Shown in pieces: positions 6,905-13,948 of a stretch of 23,144 nucleotides of DNA. This stretch comes from a virus, in IMG/VR virus record IMGVR_UViG_3300030329_001287, positions 1-23,144 of that record. The stretch is one strand, 5' to 3'. The position numbers were made by a program, and so were the translations under genes. Position 1 is the first letter of the stretch; each line of letters starts with the position of its first letter. The notes beneath the pieces were generated by a model, which did no database searches, had not been told where the DNA came from, and saw only the letters and a list, made by a program, of their open reading frames with translations.

Positions 6905-9900
6905 TGCCAGCTACTATACAAACAATAGAAAAACCTTTAAGAGCCAGAGCATGGGATACATCTACATCTACTCAAGTAGTATCACAAAATATGGTTACAA
7001 ATGGAGATTTTGCTTCTAATATAACTGGATGGGATGAAGTTTCTGTAGGAGCAGGAGAAACTGCCCCTCGATTTGATGCAAATGATGGTGTTAGTAGTGG
7101 TGGGTGTTGCGAAATACTTGTTACGGATGGTGGCTATATAGGTATAAAGCAAGATATTACTTTTACGGCTGGAAGAAGATATAGAGTTAGTATTTCAGCA
7201 AAAGCTGCTAGTGGAGATAATGGAAAGCAATTTAGATTTATGGATAATGCGACTGCAACTATTTCACCTTTAGTTGATAGCGGAGACCATATTCATACTT
7301 TAACAGAATCTCATGCTACTTATACTACTGAATGGATAGCAAATGAAAATTCAAATAGAATTAGTATAGTAAGGCAAAGTACTGGAACATGGGAATTCTT
7401 TGTAGATAATATAGAGATTGTTGAGATAGCATCCTTAGGGAATAACAACCATGGGCAAATATACTCAGGTAGAGCATTAGAGTTTGATGGTGTTACTGAT
7501 TATATATCAGTTAATGGAGGTAATGTATTAACTCTTGTAGATTATAGTGCTGGCTCTACTAATGCTGATAGAGCTTGGACTGTAGCTGTCTCTTTTAGAT
7601 TTGATGCAGCAGGCTCTACACATCAACATATACTTGGGTACGGAACATCTAATTCTATAGGTTATCTTTCTGTAACTTCAAATGAGAAATTTGGCTTATG
7701 GAATATGAAATCTAACCCAGATGATGCTTTTATTGAAGCAAGTACTGTTTTAAATATTAATACTTGGTATAGAGGAGTTGCAGTATTTGATGGAGATGAA
7801 ACTGTTAGATTATATGTTAATGGAGTTCAAGATGGAACTGGCACTATAAATACTGCTGGTGCTTATGCAGATTTAGCATTTAAATGGATTGGTGATTGGG
7901 ACCCTGCTCATGCAACAAGAAGACAATTCCCTGGAGCATTATCAGACTTACAATGTTGGAAAGGTGCCTGGACTGCCTCTGATGTTTTATTCGACTATCA
8001 AAACCCTGAACAATTAGCATTAAATAATAGTGGTACATCTCTTACTGAATCTAATTTAAAACTATGGTATCCAATGAATGATGGTCATAGAGGCAATCAA
8101 TCATATATACTTGATGCATCTAATACTGGATTAGGTGATAATCTTGTTACAGACCCAGGATGTAATGCTACTTTAGTTGCAGGTGATAGTCAAGAATTAG
8201 GATGGTCAATTGGAGCATCTGGTGATAGTGTTATGGCGAATGGAGTACTAACATTAAAAGGTTCTGGTGGTAATTCGTATATTGGGCAAAGTGCTATACT
8301 TACTGTTGGAGTTACTTATAAAATAGTTTTTGATGCGACAGTTAGAGCAGGTGAGGGAAAAATAGAAAAGACTGGTGGTGGATTAATGTATAGTATTACT
8401 TCTAGTGGTTCTCATACTGTATATTGGACTGCAGATTCTACTGACCTTAAATTTAATAGAGTTGATACTGCATGCGATATGGATATTGACAATGTTTATT
8501 GTTATCCAGTCAACGATAAAAACCATGGAACAACTGTATTTTATGGTGATGAGCTGATAAGTGATGTTAATAATAGAACTTTTGCATCGTCAAGTAATTG
8601 GGATGGTTCTAATGTGAATACATCTGATGATACTAATGATTTTGTTGAATTTAGTGCAGCTGCTTCTAGTGGAGCAGATGAATCAACAGCATTAACAGCT
8701 TATGATGGGACAACTGTCACTTTTGCAGATAACTATTTAAAAGTTAGGTCAGATAGTGATGGCTCAAATAATCAATATTGCTTTTTAGATGGTGGTGGTA
8801 GTAGTGGTAGTGAGAAATGGGAAGGTTCAATGGTGGCAGGTAGAAGATATAGATTGTCTTATGCTATTCAAGTAACAGCTCGTACTAGTGGAAGTATAAG
8901 GGTAGGAATGTCAAATGATGATGCAGTACAAGCACTTTCAGACTTAACTGTGTATAATGAATATGATGCTGTTCATACAAATGCTACAACTGGTTACGTA
9001 GATTTTACATATTCAACTGCAGACCATGAAAGAATTTCTATAATGACTCCAATAAATAGCGTTGTAACTGCATATTTTGATAACTTTAGTATTAAAGAAA
9101 TAGGTACAGCTACAGGCTGGACAGATGCAGACCAACAATTAACTATACCTCAAACAGCATTACAGTCTTATAATCAGTTAATGTGGTTTGATGGAACAGC
9201 TGATTGTGTGCAAACTTCTCCATCAGGGTCTATTTGGAATGCTAGTGGCAGTTATGGTGATTGGAATAGTGTAAGTTGTTGGGTTTATCAAAATGAAGGT
9301 CAAACTTCTGGAGATTATTGGTCTATAGAAAATGTAATGCCAGCTCTATACTTTCAATCTAATAGTACAAATTATTGGATTGGGTATAATACAGGTAATG
9401 GAGACGTATTTGGAATAGAAACTGCTAAAACTAATATAGATGGTAAATGGCATCATTGGGTTATGAATTGGAAAAGAAATAATAATTCTGCTGATACAGC
9501 TATTAGTGCAAGTGATGTAGAGTTATTTTGGAATGGCGAGAAGCAAACTTTAGCTTATCATACACCAACAACAGATAGTAATCCAGTTAGTCATGCTTCT
9601 GATGCTGATATTAATTTTATGTGCAATTCAGCTGCAAATGCACAATTTGTAAATGGTTCTATTACAGAGATATCTACTTGGACAGACCAATTAACTCTAG
9701 CTGAGGTAGAAGAATTATATAATGATGGTAAAGCATTAGATGCACTTACTCATTCAAATGTTTCTAACTTAACAGCATATTGGAGAAATAATGGATTAGC
9801 TACTTGGACACAATTAAAGGGTAGTAATGGTGGAAGTCCTTCTCCTACAAGTGGTGCTGAAACAATGCTAATCACAGCAGGTGTAGATGCATCAAGAGAT

Positions 9901-10578
9901 TCTCAAGGGTTTATAATGAATAGACAGAGGAATACTAGTAGTTTGAACTTACCTGCTAATGATGGGGCCGAAGATGTTAGAATAGATACTGCTTCTGGTG
10001 CTTCACCAGGTGATAATATTAATTTTGTTTCAAATGCATTTTCATTTTCTTGTTGGGTTAAGCTTCGTTATGCTACTGGGTCTGCTCAAATTGTATTTGA
10101 TAGAGGAGATGGAACTGATGGATTCTTATTGAAAGCTTCAGCTACTGGTATCCCTGTATTTGTTACAGAAAAAGATAATACAGAGACATCATCAACTGCT
10201 TCAGGTAGTAATGGAGGATTATCAAGTGGCGTTATGTCTTTTGACACTTGGTATTTTATATGTGGAACTCATGAAGGTTTAGCCTCAAGTGCAGACCAAT
10301 ATCTCTATGTTGGATGTCCGTCTGCTACAGATTCATCTTTATATTGCGTAGCTCTCCAAGCAAATGGTATTATTATGGACACAAGTGCAGCTGATTTAAG
10401 AATAGGGAGAAGGTATAGTAATACTCTTCCATTTAATGGGGCAATAGATGATTTGATTTTTTATGATAAAGAATTAACTGCATTTGAGTCCGATGGCTCA
10501 GTTGCAGAATCAGGAGATAAAATAACGAGTGGAGAAGTATTAAGAAATTATAACGCAGGGAAAAGGAGTCATAGATAA
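6904..10578 (+). CDS. Large multidomain LamG adhesin/tail fibre
   Basis: This 1224-aa protein is built of repeated sugar-binding-type modules. Domains in order are: jelly-roll-like 29-172 (NMVTNGDF to FFVDNIEIVEI); LamG 190-370 (LEFDGVTDYISV, LYVNGVQDG, GALSDLQCWKG); jelly-roll-like 412-535 (DNLVTDPGC to MDIDNVYCYPV); jelly-roll-like 548-735 (GDELISDVNN to YFDNFSIKEIG); LamG 757-945 (LMWFDGTADCV, WHHWVMNWKR, GSITEISTWTDQLTLAEVEE); and LamG 1010-1224 (FSFSCWVKL, FNGAIDDLIFYDKEL, YNAGKRSHR). The repeated start N-L-V-T-(N/D) and end D-N-(I/V/F) show that the jelly-roll units are related. GGGAG lies about ten bases before the start. The role is host or surface polysaccharide recognition, inferred from the domains. 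No hydrolase motif is seen. Confidence 0.78.
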   Translation: MPATIQTIEKPLRARAWDTSTSTQVVSQNMVTNGDFASNITGWDEVSVGAGETAPRFDANDGVSSGGCCEILVTDGGYIGIKQDITFTAGRRYRVSISAKAASGDNGKQFRFMDNATATISPLVDSGDHIHTLTESHATYTTEWIANENSNRISIVRQSTGTWEFFVDNIEIVEIASLGNNNHGQIYSGRALEFDGVTDYISVNGGNVLTLVDYSAGSTNADRAWTVAVSFRFDAAGSTHQHILGYGTSNSIGYLSVTSNEKFGLWNMKSNPDDAFIEASTVLNINTWYRGVAVFDGDETVRLYVNGVQDGTGTINTAGAYADLAFKWIGDWDPAHATRRQFPGALSDLQCWKGAWTASDVLFDYQNPEQLALNNSGTSLTESNLKLWYPMNDGHRGNQSYILDASNTGLGDNLVTDPGCNATLVAGDSQELGWSIGASGDSVMANGVLTLKGSGGNSYIGQSAILTVGVTYKIVFDATVRAGEGKIEKTGGGLMYSITSSGSHTVYWTADSTDLKFNRVDTACDMDIDNVYCYPVNDKNHGTTVFYGDELISDVNNRTFASSSNWDGSNVNTSDDTNDFVEFSAAASSGADESTALTAYDGTTVTFADNYLKVRSDSDGSNNQYCFLDGGGSSGSEKWEGSMVAGRRYRLSYAIQVTARTSGSIRVGMSNDDAVQALSDLTVYNEYDAVHTNATTGYVDFTYSTADHERISIMTPINSVVTAYFDNFSIKEIGTATGWTDADQQLTIPQTALQSYNQLMWFDGTADCVQTSPSGSIWNASGSYGDWNSVSCWVYQNEGQTSGDYWSIENVMPALYFQSNSTNYWIGYNTGNGDVFGIETAKTNIDGKWHHWVMNWKRNNNSADTAISASDVELFWNGEKQTLAYHTPTTDSNPVSHASDADINFMCNSAANAQFVNGSITEISTWTDQLTLAEVEELYNDGKALDALTHSNVSNLTAYWRNNGLATWTQLKGSNGGSPSPTSGAETMLITAGVDASRDSQGFIMNRQRNTSSLNLPANDGAEDVRIDTASGASPGDNINFVSNAFSFSCWVKLRYATGSAQIVFDRGDGTDGFLLKASATGIPVFVTEKDNTETSSTASGSNGGLSSGVMSFDTWYFICGTHEGLASSADQYLYVGCPSATDSSLYCVALQANGIIMDTSAADLRIGRRYSNTLPFNGAIDDLIFYDKELTAFESDGSVAESGDKITSGEVLRNYNAGKRSHR

Positions 10579-10931
10579 TGTCACATTATGAAATGTATTT
10601 TTGTTTACCAAGTTCAGCATATGATAGTGCTGTTGGTGCTAAGATTAAAGGATTATATCCAGTAGTTGAATCAGTAAATGATGATACTGGTGAAGTTACA
10701 TACAAAGCATCACCAACTTGGCATGATATAATATTTGGTGGTAAGGTAGGTGCTCCAAGATATTCACATGATAGAGCATATTGTATTATTAAAGGTGAAT
10801 GGTCAGTAAAAGATGGAGTGATGTCAGAATTAATAGCATTAGGTGCTAGTAAGAGCTATCCTAACTTTAGTGTACTAACTAAGAGTGAAGCTCAAGCTTT
10901 AGCAGCTAGCTCTACATTTACAGGAGAATAA
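10578..10931 (+). CDS. Small protein of unknown function following the adhesin
   Basis: This 117-aa soluble protein begins MSHYEMYFCLPSSAYDSAVG and contains WHDIIFGGKVGAPRYSHDRA around residues 50-70 and KSYPNFSVLTKSEAQALAAS near the end. I do not recognise a family. The aromatic-rich, mixed alpha/beta pattern suggests a compact fold. AAAGGAG lies about ten bases before the start, which overlaps the adhesin stop as TAATG. Being coupled to the large adhesin, it could be a fibre assembly factor or a small virion component, but nothing in the sequence proves this. Confidence 0.6.
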   Translation: MSHYEMYFCLPSSAYDSAVGAKIKGLYPVVESVNDDTGEVTYKASPTWHDIIFGGKVGAPRYSHDRAYCIIKGEWSVKDGVMSELIALGASKSYPNFSVLTKSEAQALAASSTFTGE

Positions 10932-11111
10932 ATGACTCTAGGAGAGAGAAGAAAAGTTTTAGTTAAGCAGTTAGAAGAAGCTGTTATAAAAGATAATAGG
11001 CTTTCATCAGAGAAATCTGCAAATAGAGAATTGATATCAAGATTGCAAGGTGCAATAGAAGTAGTAGATGCAATAGAAAAAGAGGAAAGTGAAGATGAAA
11101 AATCTGATTGA
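10932..11111 (+). CDS. Short charged helical protein, 59 aa
   Basis: An open frame starts with ATG directly after the upstream TAA and ends at TGA (11109-11111). GGAG (10923-10926) lies five bases before the ATG. The product (MTLGERRKVLVKQLEEAVIK...) is about 40% charged, lacks proline and glycine after residue 5 until mid-length, and should be helical, possibly a coiled coil. It has no transmembrane segment. Its end overlaps the lysozyme start by 17 bases, so the two are likely translated together. It might be a regulator or partner of the lysozyme, but its function is unknown. Confidence 0.6.
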   Translation: MTLGERRKVLVKQLEEAVIKDNRLSSEKSANRELISRLQGAIEVVDAIEKEESEDEKSD

Positions 11112-11502
11112 GAATATTAAAGAAAGTGAAGGATTTGTAGAGCATGTATATAATGATTCACTTGGAATACCAACAATAGGATATGGCTTTGCAATTAAAG
11201 ATTTAATCCTTGATGAAGATATTGCAGAAAAGATATTGCTTAGAAAAGTAAAGAAATTAATCGAGAGAATAGATAAGAAATTTGATTGGTTTAATCTTAC
11301 AGATGATAGTGTTAAGGAAGTAGTTGTGGAAATGTGCTATCAGTTAGGATTAGCAGGCTTTAGTAAGTTTAAAAAGACTATTTCTTATATAGAGAAGAAG
11401 AATTATTATGAAGCATCAAAAGAGATGCTTGACTCAAAATGGGCAAAGCAGACCCCAAATAGAGCAAAGAAATTAAGTAAGATAGTAGAATCAGCAGGAT
11501 AG
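11095..11502 (+). CDS. Endolysin, T4-type lysozyme (glycoside hydrolase family 24)
   Basis: This 135-aa muramidase should cut the peptidoglycan glycan strand at the end of infection. The T4 lysozyme active-site arrangement E-x8-D-x5-T is kept: Glu12 (KESEGF), Asp21 (VYNDS) and Thr27 (PTIGYGF), one residue from T4 Glu11, Asp20 and Thr26. The end, WAKQTPNRAKKLSKI, matches T4 lysozyme's W-x-x-Q-T-P-N-R-A-K. It is shorter than T4 lysozyme (164 aa), so part of the C-terminal helical lobe is trimmed. I chose ATG 11095 because AGAGGA (11081-11086) is eight bases upstream; a GTG at 11089 is too close. No signal peptide is present, so it needs a holin to reach the wall. Confidence 0.88.
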   Translation: MKNLIENIKESEGFVEHVYNDSLGIPTIGYGFAIKDLILDEDIAEKILLRKVKKLIERIDKKFDWFNLTDDSVKEVVVEMCYQLGLAGFSKFKKTISYIEKKNYYEASKEMLDSKWAKQTPNRAKKLSKIVESAG

Positions 11503-11514
11503 AAAGGATAAGAT

Positions 11515-12021
11515 ATGGCAGATGCAGCCACAATATCAATGAGTGCAACTTTATTACCAGATGAAGTACAGAAGACATTAACAGGGTTAACTGCTACATT
11601 TACTCCTGCAGATGCTAATGATAAATGGTTTTATGGACTTGTTAATGTTACTAATTCTAGTGCAGATTTAATAGCTGGTAATTTTCTTTCTACTGCTGCT
11701 GGTATAAATACTGGCTCATCTTCTCCAGCTATAACTACTTCTGACTTAGTAAAGTTTTTATTTATAAAGAATACAGGAACTGCTGATGGTTCTACTGCAT
11801 CAACAGAAAGTATAGTTATATGCTTAGATGGTGGAACAGCAGCTCATAATTTAGCTGATGGTATTGAGATAGGAGCAGGTGAAGCATGGTATGCTAAATT
11901 ACCTAATACTACCGTTGGAAACTTACATGCTGTTTCAGTTGATAGTAATATGTCTGGTAGTGGTAGTGCTGGCGAAGCAAATGTGCAGTGTATAATAGCT
12001 GCAATAATAGATGATGTATAG
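11515..12021 (+). CDS. Virion protein family member B (three paralogs in the window)
   Basis: This 168-aa protein is homologous to the one at 3816-4319 and to the next gene. The shared core is residues 81-130: FLFIKNTGTADG, then TESIVICLDGGTAA, NLADGIEIGAGEAWYAKLP, followed by LHAVSV (137-142) and IIAAIIDDV at the end. It has no membrane segment or enzyme motif. AAAGGA lies about seven bases before the start. It follows the lysozyme gene, an unusual place for a structural protein, and is in tandem with copy C, suggesting a local duplication after an older split from copy A. Decoration or fibre-associated roles are possible. Confidence 0.7.
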   Translation: MADAATISMSATLLPDEVQKTLTGLTATFTPADANDKWFYGLVNVTNSSADLIAGNFLSTAAGINTGSSSPAITTSDLVKFLFIKNTGTADGSTASTESIVICLDGGTAAHNLADGIEIGAGEAWYAKLPNTTVGNLHAVSVDSNMSGSGSAGEANVQCIIAAIIDDV

Positions 12022-12029
12022 GAGTATGT

Positions 12030-12521
12030 ATGGCAAATGATGCTAAATATAAATCAAGAGCTTCAGTCTTTTCAGATGAGATAAAAGCATCTATGAGTGG
12101 TAAGTGCGACTTTAATGTTGAAGGGGCTACTGGGCATTATTGGTTATATGCATCTAAATTAGTTTCAAATAGTAGTGGAGACTTATTAAGCACAGCTAAT
12201 GACTTATTAGGCTCAGGTACGGCTCTTGCTACTAATGATAAGATTCTTTGGATAGCTATAAAGAATACTTCTACCACAGCTACAGATGGAGTAGTTATAT
12301 GTTTAGATGCAGGCACTGCTGCTTGGAATCTTGGTGATGGAATAGCAATTGGAGCAGGTGAAATGATTTGCTTAAAGGTGCCTCAATGCACCGTTGCTGA
12401 TTTACATGCTATATCAGTTACTATGAGTAAAGAAGCTGGAGTTCCTTCTACTACACATGCAGGTGGTGTTACTGTTCAAGTAGCTGCAGTAATAAATGAT
12501 GTATCAGAAGGTGGAGGTTAA
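12030..12521 (+). CDS. Virion protein family member C (three paralogs in the window)
   Basis: This 163-aa protein is the third copy of the family. The matching blocks are LWIAIKNTSTTATDG (residues 73-87), VVICLDAGTAAWNLGDGIAI (88-107), GAGEMICLKVP (108-118), LHAISV (125-130) and VAAVINDV (151-158). Its N-terminus, MANDAKYKSRASVFSDEIKA, aligns with copy A (MANDGIANISASILSDIAKS) better than with copy B, so the three did not arise by simple tandem doubling of one gene. GGAG overlaps the upstream stop and lies five bases before the ATG. The function is unknown; an abundant structural protein is the best guess. Confidence 0.7.
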   Translation: MANDAKYKSRASVFSDEIKASMSGKCDFNVEGATGHYWLYASKLVSNSSGDLLSTANDLLGSGTALATNDKILWIAIKNTSTTATDGVVICLDAGTAAWNLGDGIAIGAGEMICLKVPQCTVADLHAISVTMSKEAGVPSTTHAGGVTVQVAAVINDVSEGGG

Positions 12522-12668
12522 GTGTTAGATACTTTGAGAACAACAAGTGGAGGTGCATTAAGTTTCTTTATACAATGTATGGAATTTATACCAGAATTAG
12601 TTAGAGTTTTAGTAGGAATAGTAACTATAGTCTACTTTGTAGTACAAATAAGGAAAGATTTGAAATAA
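12522..12668 (+). CDS. 48-aa single-pass membrane protein with GTG start (holin candidate)
   Basis: A frame opens at GTG directly after the upstream TAA and ends at TAA 12666-12668. GGAGG (12513-12517) lies four bases before it. The product has a short polar N-terminus, a hydrophobic span at residues about 24-42 (LVRVLVGIVTIVYFVVQ) and a basic end (IRKDLK). This is the layout of one-helix holins or small membrane regulators. It lies about 1 kb after the lysozyme and directly before the phosphoesterase. The holin role is inferred from size, topology and position. The GTG start and short spacing would keep its synthesis low. Confidence 0.62.
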   Translation: MLDTLRTTSGGALSFFIQCMEFIPELVRVLVGIVTIVYFVVQIRKDLK

Positions 12669-12669
12669 T

Positions 12670-13452
12670 ATGAAGAATGATAAGGGTGTAGTACAAAGAG
12701 CTGTTGTAACCCCTGATAAACATTTTCCATTAGCTGACATACCAGCAATCAATTGTCTTAAAAAGACTATTGAAATAGTATGTCCAGATATATATATAGA
12801 CTTAGGAGATGTTGGGGAATGGGAGGCTTTCTCTCATTGGAAATATAAAAGAAAGAAAGTTCCAGCTCTTGAGTTTTTAATAGAAGATTTTGATAGAGAT
12901 GTTCATTATGTTAATAAAGGGATGGATATAATAGATGAATCTCTTGATAAGGTTAATTGTAAAGAGAGATATATTACTGAAGGCAATCATGATAATTGGC
13001 TTAATGATGCAGTGGATAAGTATCCCTATATTCCTAAATACAGGTTTGCAAATGCAGTTAATCTTGATGCTAGAGGATATACTTACTATCCTTTTGGAAA
13101 ACATTTAAAGATAGGTAAATTATACTTTTACCATGGTCATCAATATGGAGGTATGTATCATACGTCTAATCATCTAAGAAAGCTTGGATGCAATGTAATG
13201 TATGGGCATTGGCATGATTTGCAACAAATGTCTGCTACTCATATGGATGGACCTAAGTCAGCATGGAGTATTGGATGCCTTAAAGATATGTCTGGAGAAA
13301 AGAATGAATGGCTTGGTAATCGTAAGATAAACTGGGCACATGCATTTGCAATAGTTGATTTCTTTGAAGAGGGTCACTTTACTGTGCATGTTATACAAAT
13401 AATAGATGGGCAAACTTCTTTATGGGGTGAGCTTGTAGATGGGAATATATAA
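12670..13452 (+). CDS. Calcineurin-like metallophosphoesterase
   Basis: This 260-aa enzyme keeps the five metal-binding motifs of the family: D-x-H (Asp16-Lys17-His18), G-D (Gly46-Asp47), G-N-H-D (105-108), H (His155 in YHGHQ) and G-H-x-H (179-182, GHWH). A di-metal centre would hydrolyse a phosphate ester. The substrate is not evident: phage relatives include nucleases, nucleotide phosphatases and protein phosphatases. It has no signal peptide. Only a distant AAGGAAA precedes the start, which lies one base after the upstream stop, so translation is probably coupled. Its place among lysis and tail genes, rather than with replication genes, is unusual and suggests a late role. Confidence 0.83.
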   Translation: MKNDKGVVQRAVVTPDKHFPLADIPAINCLKKTIEIVCPDIYIDLGDVGEWEAFSHWKYKRKKVPALEFLIEDFDRDVHYVNKGMDIIDESLDKVNCKERYITEGNHDNWLNDAVDKYPYIPKYRFANAVNLDARGYTYYPFGKHLKIGKLYFYHGHQYGGMYHTSNHLRKLGCNVMYGHWHDLQQMSATHMDGPKSAWSIGCLKDMSGEKNEWLGNRKINWAHAFAIVDFFEEGHFTVHVIQIIDGQTSLWGELVDGNI

Positions 13453-13628
13453 TGTTACCAGCAGTTATATGGCTTACTTTAAAACCTTTTCTAGTTAAGT
13501 TTATTATCAAGCGAGGCGGTAAATATGTCTTATTAAAGGTAGGAGACTTAATAGTTGAAACTACCAAAACTAAAGCAGATGATAAGATGTGGGAAAAGAT
13601 TAGGCCTGAAATAGAGAAGTTTAAGTAA
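13452..13628 (+). CDS. 58-aa small protein with hydrophobic N-terminus
   Basis: A frame starts at ATG overlapping the phosphoesterase stop (TAATG) and ends at TAA 13626-13628. Residues 2-18 (LPAVIWLTLKPFLVKFI) are hydrophobic with a proline kink and could lie in or on the membrane. The rest is basic, then mixed charge (KRGGKYVLLKVG, then TKADDKMWEKIRPEIEKF). GGGA precedes the start. It may be a partner of the following 96-aa membrane protein in lysis, but no family was recognised. Confidence 0.58.
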   Translation: MLPAVIWLTLKPFLVKFIIKRGGKYVLLKVGDLIVETTKTKADDKMWEKIRPEIEKFK

Positions 13629-13657
13629 ATTTCTAAAACAACAAAGGAGATAAGTTA

Positions 13658-13948
13658 ATGTTTGATTCATTAATGGGTATCGCAGGTAGTAATGCAGGAT
13701 TATTGTTAGGTGGTGGTTCTGCAGGAGTATGTCTTTGGGTATTAAAGAAAGTACCTAATGACCAAATCTGCAGTATTGTAGAAACATTTTTCTACGGCTG
13801 TGGTAAAGTAATGACTCTAGGATTATCTAAATGGTCATTCACTAAGGATTTGTGGAACAAAACTATAGAGCCTTGGTTTATTGATTTGGTAGATAATGTA
13901 GTAGGTGGAGCTGTTAGAGGCTTTATTAAAGGATTAAGAGTCGACTAA
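13658..13948 (+). CDS. Small membrane-associated protein, holin candidate
   Basis: This 96-aa protein has a hydrophobic glycine-rich segment at residues about 8-29 (IAGSNAGLLLGGGSAGVCLW), a short K-K-V-P turn, a second moderately hydrophobic segment at about 38-56 (ICSIVETFFYGCGKVMTLGL), and an amphipathic end with IEPWFIDLVDNVVGGAVRGF. Two spans with a short turn would fit a class II holin. AAAGGAG lies about eight bases before the ATG. It immediately precedes the nozzle gene (TAATG). Similar small proteins sit near tail genes in environmental phages, without proven function. Because a one-helix candidate also lies at 12522, which of the two is the holin is uncertain. Confidence 0.6.
   Translation: MFDSLMGIAGSNAGLLLGGGSAGVCLWVLKKVPNDQICSIVETFFYGCGKVMTLGLSKWSFTKDLWNKTIEPWFIDLVDNVVGGAVRGFIKGLRVD

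Noticed and set aside
11089-11094. GTG start for the lysozyme
   Set aside because: AGAGGA is only two bases away from this GTG but eight bases from ATG 11095.
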